This document shows positions 58,454 to 64,000 of a stretch of 64,000 nt of DNA, in pieces. The first letter of the stretch is position 1. The number at the start of each line of letters is the position of its first letter. Source of the stretch: Planomonospora sp. ID67723 (lineage in GTDB: Bacteria; Actinomycetota; Actinomycetes; Streptosporangiales; Streptosporangiaceae). The DNA is taken from NCBI RefSeq assembly GCF_015711605.1, contig NZ_JABTEZ010000005.1, positions 682,001 through 746,000 of the forward strand, in the 5' to 3' direction. A model generated the notes under the pieces. It was not told the origin of the DNA, searched no databases, and saw nothing but the letters and a program-made list of their open reading frames with translations. The translations under genes were made by a program, and so were the position numbers.

Positions 58454-59841
58454 GCGGGCTGGCCGTGAGCGGGCTGACCGTCGTCGGCCCGGCGGGAGCC
58501 GCCGTGGTCCGGGATCTGGACCTGAGCACCGCGCGCGGCGAGGTGCTCGCCCTGGTGGGCCCCTCCGGCACGGGCAAGACGACGGTCCTGCGCGCCGTCC
58601 TGGACGTCCTCCCGCCCGGCCTGACCCGGATCGCGGGCCGCGTCGAGTGGGACGGCGCGGAACTGCGCGCCACGCGGCGCTGGCGTCGCCGGCACGTCGG
58701 CTACCTCGGGCAGGACCCCTCCTCCGCGCTGCATCCGCTGCTGACCGCGCGGGCCGCGGTGCTCGAACCCCTGCGGGTGCTCGGCCGGTCGCGCGCCGTA
58801 CGGCGGGCACGTGCCGAACAGGCGCTCGCCGACGTCGGGCTGGACCCGGAGGAACTGGGTGAGCGCCTGCCGCACCAGCTCTCCGGCGGGCAGGCGCAGC
58901 GGGTCGCGCTGGCCAGGGCCCTGGCCGCGGACCCCGATCTGCTCGTCCTCGACGAACCCACCAGTGCGCTCGACCCGGAGGCGCTGGAGACCGCCGTCGC
59001 CCTGATCCGCCGCCGCCGGGCGGAAGGCCGCTCGGCGACGCTGATCGTGTCGCATGACGGCTCCGTGGTGGCCGGGCTGGCTGACCGGGTCGTGCGGCTG
59101 GGCATGCCCCCGGCGGCGGCGCCCCCGGCCGCCCCTCGTGCCGCGACGCGCGCGCGTACGGCCGGCCCGGTGCTCGCGGTAGGCGGTCTCGGCCTCGACC
59201 GGCCGGACGGCGCGCCGCTGCTCGACGACGCCGGGCTCGCGATCGCCCCCGGCGAGTTCGTCGCCGTGCTCGGCCCATCCGGATGCGGCAAGAGCACGCT
59301 CCTCAGAGCTCTCGCGGGACTGCACCCGGTGCGGGCGGGTACCGCCACGCTGCTGGGCGAGCCGTTGCGCTGGCCGGTGCGGGGCAGAAGCGTTCCCGCC
59401 CTGCGCGCGCTGTCCCTGGTCGGACAGGACCCGCTGGCCGCGCTCAACCCGGCGCGCCCGGTCTCGGCCGCGCTGCGGCGCCCCCTGCGCCTCCTGCGGG
59501 GGCTCAGCCGGAGGGAGGCCGCCGCCGAGGCCGATCGCCTGCTCGCCGCCGTTGGGCTGCCCGCCGACACGGCACGCCGTTACCCCTCGGCCCTGTCGGG
59601 AGGGCAGCGGCAGCGGGTCGCACTGGCCAGAGCGCTGGCGGCCGGGCCGGCGCTGCTGCTGGCCGACGAGATCACCGCCGCGCTCGACGCCGGGACCGCC
59701 GAGCGGGTGCTCGACCTGCTCGACCTGCTGCGCCAGAAGGAGGAACTGGCCGTCCTGGCGGTCACCCACGACAAGACGGTGGCCGCCCGAGCCGACCGCG
59801 TCCTGCGGATCGGCCGCTCCATGACCGATGACCGGAGGTAG
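58450..59841 (+). CDS. Metallophore-importer ATPase, two fused ABC domains
   Basis: A 463-residue protein holding two ABC domains in one chain, replacing the usual separate DppD and DppF. Domain 1: Walker A GPSGTGKTTV (about residue 37), signature LSGGQAQRVALARAL, Walker B LLVLDEPTSALD, switch His VSHDGS. Domain 2: Walker A GPSGCGKSTL (about 275), signature LSGGQRQRVALARAL, Walker B LLLADEITAALD, switch His VTHDKT. All catalytic motifs are intact, with Ile in place of Pro after the Walker B Glu in domain 2. An Ala/Pro/Arg-rich linker (about residues 222-238) joins them. ATG 58450 overlaps the permease stop. It completes a five-component importer in four genes. Confidence 0.85.
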   Translation: MSGLAVSGLTVVGPAGAAVVRDLDLSTARGEVLALVGPSGTGKTTVLRAVLDVLPPGLTRIAGRVEWDGAELRATRRWRRRHVGYLGQDPSSALHPLLTARAAVLEPLRVLGRSRAVRRARAEQALADVGLDPEELGERLPHQLSGGQAQRVALARALAADPDLLVLDEPTSALDPEALETAVALIRRRRAEGRSATLIVSHDGSVVAGLADRVVRLGMPPAAAPPAAPRAATRARTAGPVLAVGGLGLDRPDGAPLLDDAGLAIAPGEFVAVLGPSGCGKSTLLRALAGLHPVRAGTATLLGEPLRWPVRGRSVPALRALSLVGQDPLAALNPARPVSAALRRPLRLLRGLSRREAAAEADRLLAAVGLPADTARRYPSALSGGQRQRVALARALAAGPALLLADEITAALDAGTAERVLDLLDLLRQKEELAVLAVTHDKTVAARADRVLRIGRSMTDDRR

Positions 59842-59848
59842 ACCGCCG

Positions 59849-62314
59849 ATGTCCAGGCGACAGATCGAACAGACGCTGCTCACTCACCCGTGGATCGCCC
59901 GCGCGGACCGCGACGGTGCCGTCGTCACGGCCTCTCCGGAGGCGCTGGCCGTCCGGCGCCGGTCCGCGGGGCCGCCCGTCCTGGGTGAGCTCGTGACCGA
60001 GCACCTGGAGCACTGGGGCGAGGTCTACGACTGGACCTACCGCTCCGGTCGCGACGCGCAGGATCCCTCGCTCGACCTGTCCGGCTGGCGGGCGACGGGC
60101 ACCGGCGAGCCGCTGCCCGTCGAGCACATGGCCGAGTGGGCGGACCGCACGGTGGAACTCGTCATGCGCACCCGCCCGCGCAACCTGCTGGAGCTCGGCT
60201 GCGGCACCGGCATGCTGCTGCACCGCCTGCACCCCCACCTCGACAGCTACGTCGGCACGGACATCGCCGAGCACGTGGTCGAGCGGTTGTCCGGGCTCGG
60301 CCTGCCGAAGGTGCGCGTGGTGCGCGCCGCCGCCCATGAGACGAGCGGTGCCGCGGTGCGCGCGGAGCTCGGCGAGCGGCCGGACTGCGTGCTGCTCAAC
60401 TCGGTGACCCAGTGCTTCCCGAGCGTGGCGTACCTGGCCGCCGTACTGCACGACGCGATCCGGCTCGTCACGCCGGGAGGGACGGTGATCGTCGGGGACA
60501 TCCGCCACTCGGGGCTGCTGGAGGCCCACTGCCGATGGCTGGAACGGACGGCGGACCCCGGCGTCACCGAGCCGGAGCTGACCGCGCGTGCGCAGCGGCG
60601 CGCGGCGTCCGACACCGAGCTGCTGCTCGACCCGTCCACCCTGGCCGCCGTCGCCGCGAGCTCGGGCAGGCGGGTCAGGATGAGCCTGCTCGCCAAGACC
60701 CTGACCGCCGACAGCGAGCTGACCCGCTACCGCTTCGACGCCGTGCTGCACGTCGAGCCTCCGGACGAGCCCGAGCCCGCCGTGCACGAGTGGGACGCGC
60801 TCGGCGCCGACCCGCAGGCCGGACTCGCCCGGCTCGCGGGCTCCCGGACCGGGCCTGTCCGCGTGCGCGGCATCCCGAACCGGCTGCTCGCCCCCGACGC
60901 CCGGCGCGCGACCACCGGGGCGGAACTGCGCGCCGCGCTCGCCGGTCACGACGCCGTGGTCCTGGTCGACCCGGACGATCCGGCCCTGCTCCAGGTCGCC
61001 GCGCCCGCCACGGCGGCCTCGACCCCGCTCGACGTCCTGGCCGGGCCGGGCCGCCCGCACGAGCCGATCGGTGCGTTCGCCAGGACCCGGCTGGTGGAGG
61101 TGGCCCGTCGTACCCTGCGCAAGGCGGGGCTACCGGTGCCCGCCGAGATGACCGCACTGCTGCCGAGCGGGCCCGGCCACGACGCCGTCACCCTCGCCCG
61201 GGACTGCGCGGCCGCCCACCGGGCCGGCATGCTCGCCCTCGGCGACACGGGCGCCCTGGACGAGATCCCCACCGCGGTCGCCCGGTTCGACGAGATCGCG
61301 CTGCACGCGCTGGGCCGCCTGATGGCCGGTGCCTTCGACGGCCCGCACACCGCCGAACAGGTCGTGGCGGGGCTGGGTACGGCACCGCGGCACGCGTGGA
61401 TCGTGCGCAGGTGGGTGCACGTCCTGCACGCCGAGGGACGGGCCGAGCGTGATCCGGACGGGCGCTACCGGTTCCCTCCGGTCGCGAAGCGCCCCGAGCT
61501 GGACCCGTCCGGCCCGCTCCTGGCGCAGGCGTGCGCCACACTGGGCTACCCCCCTCAGATGACGGCGTTCTTCCGCGAGGCGCTCACCCTGCTGCCGGAG
61601 CTGCTCGCGGACGAGATCCCGGCCCAGGCGCTGCTCTTCCCCGACGGAGACCTGCTCACGTCACTGAGCAAGGACCAGGACAACGTGAGCAACACCTACC
61701 TGAACGCCGCTTTCGGCTCAGTGATCCGGCAGGCCGCCGGGACCCGTACGGCACCGCTCCGTGTGATCGAGCTGGGCGCGGGGGCCGGAGGCAGCACCGC
61801 CGCGGCCCTGCGAGGGCTGGCCGGAGCGGATGCGGACTACCTGTTCACCGACGTGTCCCGGTTCTTCACCGCGGCCGCGAAGGACCGCTTCGGCGACACG
61901 CTCCGCTACGGACTCCTGGACATCAACGCCGATCTGGTGGACCAGGGCGCACCGCGCGGCGGCGCGGACGTGGTGCTGGCGGCGAACGTCCTGCACTGCG
62001 CCCGGAACGTCGGGCGGTCGCTGCGGTGGATCCGGGACCTGCTGGCCCCCGGCGGGCTGCTGATCGCGACCGAGGCGGTCAGGGAGCACTACCTGGTGCT
62101 GGCCACCATGCAGTTCCTGCTGTCCCCCCGGGAGGGGACGCCGGACCTCGGAAGCGGCGACCGGCGCGGCGGGACCGGCCGGGTGTTCCTCACGGGCAGG
62201 CAACTGCCCGCCGAGCTGGCGGAGGCGGGTCTGCGGGTGCTGCTCGAGCTGCCGGGCGCGGAATCGCCGCTGGCGGCGCCGGCACAGCATCTGTTCGTGG
62301 CCGCCGGCATCTGA
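59849..62314 (+). CDS. Two-domain trans-acting methyltransferase of the metallophore cluster
   Basis: An 821-residue protein with two SAM methyltransferase domains. The first has LLELGCGTGMLLHRL (about residue 114) and SYVGTDIAEHVVE, the pattern of methyltransferases embedded in NRPS adenylation domains. The second, preceded by its own helical lid (about residues 480-620), has VIELGAGAGGSTAA (about 638) and DYLFTDVSRFFTA, the pattern of PKS C-methyltransferases, and is paralogous to the protein at 43341. So the methyl groups normally added inside the modules appear to be added here by free domains. ATG 59849 was chosen because GGAGG lies ten bases before it; an upstream ATG at 59828 overlaps that site. 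Last gene of the rightward operon, ending at a strong convergent terminator. Confidence 0.82.
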   Translation: MSRRQIEQTLLTHPWIARADRDGAVVTASPEALAVRRRSAGPPVLGELVTEHLEHWGEVYDWTYRSGRDAQDPSLDLSGWRATGTGEPLPVEHMAEWADRTVELVMRTRPRNLLELGCGTGMLLHRLHPHLDSYVGTDIAEHVVERLSGLGLPKVRVVRAAAHETSGAAVRAELGERPDCVLLNSVTQCFPSVAYLAAVLHDAIRLVTPGGTVIVGDIRHSGLLEAHCRWLERTADPGVTEPELTARAQRRAASDTELLLDPSTLAAVAASSGRRVRMSLLAKTLTADSELTRYRFDAVLHVEPPDEPEPAVHEWDALGADPQAGLARLAGSRTGPVRVRGIPNRLLAPDARRATTGAELRAALAGHDAVVLVDPDDPALLQVAAPATAASTPLDVLAGPGRPHEPIGAFARTRLVEVARRTLRKAGLPVPAEMTALLPSGPGHDAVTLARDCAAAHRAGMLALGDTGALDEIPTAVARFDEIALHALGRLMAGAFDGPHTAEQVVAGLGTAPRHAWIVRRWVHVLHAEGRAERDPDGRYRFPPVAKRPELDPSGPLLAQACATLGYPPQMTAFFREALTLLPELLADEIPAQALLFPDGDLLTSLSKDQDNVSNTYLNAAFGSVIRQAAGTRTAPLRVIELGAGAGGSTAAALRGLAGADADYLFTDVSRFFTAAAKDRFGDTLRYGLLDINADLVDQGAPRGGADVVLAANVLHCARNVGRSLRWIRDLLAPGGLLIATEAVREHYLVLATMQFLLSPREGTPDLGSGDRRGGTGRVFLTGRQLPAELAEAGLRVLLELPGAESPLAAPAQHLFVAAGI

Positions 62315-62322
62315 GCCTGCCG

Positions 62323-62361
62323 GGTGCGGCGCAGCCGCGATGACCGCGTCTGCGCCGCACC
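62323..62361. terminator. Bidirectional terminator between convergent metallophore operons
   Basis: A perfect hairpin with 12-base arms, GGTGCGGCGCAG (62323-62334) and its complement (62350-62361), and a 15-base loop. It fills the 52-base gap between the converging methyltransferase and flavoenzyme genes and should stop transcription from both sides. Confidence 0.72.
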
Positions 62362-62366
62362 GGAGC

Positions 62367-63296
62367 TCACGTCGCGGCGAGGTCGACCGGAAGGCCGGCC
62401 CGGAACAGCTCCTGCTCCAGCCAGACCGCCGCGCGCACGCCGTCGGCCGCACTCGGGCCCACCAGGGTCACCGGCTCCGGGACGGCCTCGAGGTGGGCGA
62501 GATCGCCGGCGGCGTAGACGCCCGCGACGGTGGTCTGGCCGTACTCGTTCACCTTGACGCACCCGTCGGGCAGCAGCTCGCACCCGAGCTGGACGGCCAG
62601 GTCGTTGTTCGGCCGGGTGGGTGCGCGGTGGTAGAGCGCCTGCCGCCGCAGGGTCGTGCCGTCGGCGAACCGTATCGTCAGCGCGTCCAGCTCGCCCTCG
62701 ATCGCGGTCACCGGGGTCTCGATCACCGGGATGTCCCTGGCCTTGAGCACCGCGGCCACCGGCTCGGGCACGCTGCTCGGCCCGTGGGTGCACAGGACCA
62801 CGTCGGTGCTGTACCGGTCGGCCACGTAGGCGGCGAGCATCGCGTCGAAGCCGTTGCCGATGACCGCCAGGACCTTGCCGTCGGTCTCGTACCCGTGGCA
62901 GAACGGGCAGTGGAAGACGCTTCCGCCCCAGCGCTCGGCCAGCCCCGGGATGTCGAACGGCACGTCCACCTGGCCGCTCGCCAGCAGGAGCCGGGCCGCC
63001 TCCGCGGTCCTGCCGTCCTCTACCGTGACGGTGAAGGCACCGGATCGCCCGCTCGCCGTACCCGCGCGCCCCCGCCAGATCTCCACCGTCGGGTAGGCGG
63101 CCAGCTCGGCACGGCCGTCCTCCAGCAGCCGGGCCGGTGAGCCGCCGTCGCGTCCCAGGTACATGTGCATCTCCGCGGCCGGCGCGTTGCGCGGACTGCC
63201 GGCGTCGACCACCAGGACCCTTCGCCGCTGCCGCCCGAGCACCAGGGCCGCGCTCAGCCCGGCGGGGCCGCCGCCGGCCACGATCACCTCATACAT
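62367..63296 (-). CDS. Thioredoxin-reductase-like FAD disulfide oxidoreductase
   Basis: A 309-residue flavoprotein of the thioredoxin-reductase fold. The FAD motif GGGPAGLSAALVL (residues about 8-20), the redox pair Cys130-Pro-Phe-Cys133 (FHCPFCHGYE), the NADPH-domain motif VIGNGFDAMLAAYVAD, and the terminal GVYAAGDLAH are intact. In the second dinucleotide motif Asn replaces the usual Gly (GNGFDAM). This branch includes enzymes that oxidise dithiols on natural products as well as true reductases. Next to a thiazoline cluster it may oxidise a dithiol or thiazoline, or handle a disulfide-bound intermediate. Its start overlaps the stop of the next methyltransferase by eight bases, so it is in that gene's operon. 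Confidence 0.78.
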   Translation of the reverse strand: MYEVIVAGGGPAGLSAALVLGRQRRRVLVVDAGSPRNAPAAEMHMYLGRDGGSPARLLEDGRAELAAYPTVEIWRGRAGTASGRSGAFTVTVEDGRTAEAARLLLASGQVDVPFDIPGLAERWGGSVFHCPFCHGYETDGKVLAVIGNGFDAMLAAYVADRYSTDVVLCTHGPSSVPEPVAAVLKARDIPVIETPVTAIEGELDALTIRFADGTTLRRQALYHRAPTRPNNDLAVQLGCELLPDGCVKVNEYGQTTVAGVYAAGDLAHLEAVPEPVTLVGPSAADGVRAAVWLEQELFRAGLPVDLAAT

Positions 63297-63999
63297 GCGG
63301 ATCCTCCTCGACGATGTACATTCCGAGCTCCTGCGGGCCGGTCGGCGTCAGTCCGAGGCCGTGCTCGGCGAGCTCCTCGCCGAGCGCCCGCTCGCCGAGC
63401 ACCCGCCAGGCGTAGGCCGTCTCGGTCTCGCGGACGAGCAGCTCCCCCTCGTAGACCCGGTAGGCCATGTGCCAGGTGACGCCGCCGGGGCCCGCGGGCT
63501 CCGCCCTGCCCCATCCCTCGTAGCGGTGCCGGCCCAGCCGTACGTCGGCGAACCGGGTCATCGGCACCTCGACCGGCTCGGCGGGGGGCTGCAGGTTCAG
63601 CACCGCACGGCCGCCGGACGCCAGCAGACGCCATAGCGCGCGTCGCTCTTCGGGGGTGAGGTGACCGATGACGTTCATCGCCACCACGCCGCCCAGCCCG
63701 GCCGGAAGGGTGGCCTGCAGCAGCCCCCCGGGCAGCACGGTCACCCGGTCTCGGAGCCCGGGACGTTCGTACACCCGGGCCGCCAGCACCGACCGGAGCG
63801 CGGGAGAGGGCTCGATGGCCACCACCTCGGCATCCGGCAGCGCTTCGGCGATCACCAGGGTGCCCAGCCCGCCGCCCGCGCCGAGATCGACGACCGGGCC
63901 GGGCCCGAACCCCTGCAGCGCCTCCGCGAGCGGGGGGCCCAAGTCGCCCCAGTGCGGAGCCATCATGACGTCGACGAACTCGGCCGACCGTTCGTACGG
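63289..63999 (-). CDS. Class I SAM-dependent methyltransferase (partial, 5' end off the window)
   Basis: A methyltransferase whose frame stays open to the right edge. The residues just before Met 63966 read PYERSAEFVDVM, a typical methyltransferase N-terminus, so the gene probably starts beyond 64000. The SAM motif is VVDLGAGGGLGTLVIA with VVAIEPSPAL closing the second strand, and NVIGHLTPEERRALWRLLASGGRAVLNLQ follows. It resembles small N- or O-methyltransferases of the Methyltransf_25 group. The overlap with the flavoenzyme gene places both in one leftward operon whose promoter is outside the window; whether it has a Zur box cannot be seen. Confidence 0.75.
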   Translation of the reverse strand, partial: PYERSAEFVDVMMAPHWGDLGPPLAEALQGFGPGPVVDLGAGGGLGTLVIAEALPDAEVVAIEPSPALRSVLAARVYERPGLRDRVTVLPGGLLQATLPAGLGGVVAMNVIGHLTPEERRALWRLLASGGRAVLNLQPPAEPVEVPMTRFADVRLGRHRYEGWGRAEPAGPGGVTWHMAYRVYEGELLVRETETAYAWRVLGERALGEELAEHGLGLTPTGPQELGMYIVEEDPHV

Positions 64000-64000
64000 A

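Noticed and set aside
1-64000. tRNA and rRNA genes, CRISPR arrays, insertion sequences, attachment sites
   Set aside because: I looked for cloverleaf-like segments, regularly spaced repeats, transposases and integrases and saw none.

Overview
This is a very GC-rich window with GTG, TTG and ATG starts, ATGA/GTGA stop-start overlaps and actinobacterial families throughout (PaaX, TetR, MarR and WYL regulators, zinc-free ribosomal paralogues). It looks like an Actinomycetota chromosome. A member of the Streptosporangiales is plausible, but nothing in the sequence proves the family.

Region 1 (1-3292) is the tail of a membrane and secretion cassette: a MauE/DoxX-like redox membrane protein cut by the left edge, a membrane-anchored CxxC thioredoxin-like protein, an ABC exporter and a small S26 signal peptidase. 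All four overlap or touch, as in operons that fold, cleave and export a small peptide.

Region 2 (3336-28724) is catabolic and accessory. It holds a PaaX-like repressor with a divergent alpha/beta hydrolase, two more hydrolases, and a SWIM zinc-finger protein. Next is a four-gene acyl-CoA operon (MaoC hydratase, AMP-dependent ligase, TIM-barrel amidohydrolase, SDR) facing a second PaaX-like regulator. Then come a YtcJ-type amidohydrolase, two amidases with TetR regulators, and a complete Dpp/Opp-type importer leading into a CocE-type hydrolase. A DUF3237 protein and a YjdF-like membrane protein close the region.

Region 3 (28905-31554) is a zinc-starvation ribosome block. Two Zur-box palindromes precede a COG0523 GTPase-like gene with S18, and then L33, L31, L28, S14 and L32. 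All six ribosomal proteins lack the zinc-binding cysteine pairs of their usual counterparts.

Region 4 (31650-40273) holds a SAM methyltransferase, a LacI regulator, a UvrA-like ATPase with a divergent WYL regulator, a secreted protein with a divergent MarR regulator, and an FAD monooxygenase.

Region 5 (40307-63999, open at the right edge) is the most notable: a thiazoline-type NRPS-PKS metallophore cluster with two divergent Zur boxes at 44528-44590. The leftward operon encodes a methyltransferase, a PCP-Cy-PCP protein and a saccharopine-dehydrogenase-like reductase. The rightward operon encodes an ArCP/ACP-Cy-A(Cys)-PCP synthetase, a KS-AT-KR-ACP-Cy-TE synthase, a Nik/Dpp/Cnt-type importer with fused ATPases, and a two-domain methyltransferase. 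A disulfide-reductase-like flavoenzyme and another methyltransferase lie beyond a convergent terminator. The set resembles a yersiniabactin-type assembly line split into pieces, with its methyltransferases outside the modules and control passed to the zinc regulator. The likely product is a zincophore. The starter-unit genes (salicylate synthase and ligase, or an equivalent) are not in the window.

Together, regions 3 and 5 form a Zur regulon: the cell swaps zinc-containing ribosomal proteins for zinc-free ones while making and importing a zinc chelator. A weaker Zur-like site in front of the SWIM zinc-finger gene (8998-9012) may add a third member.
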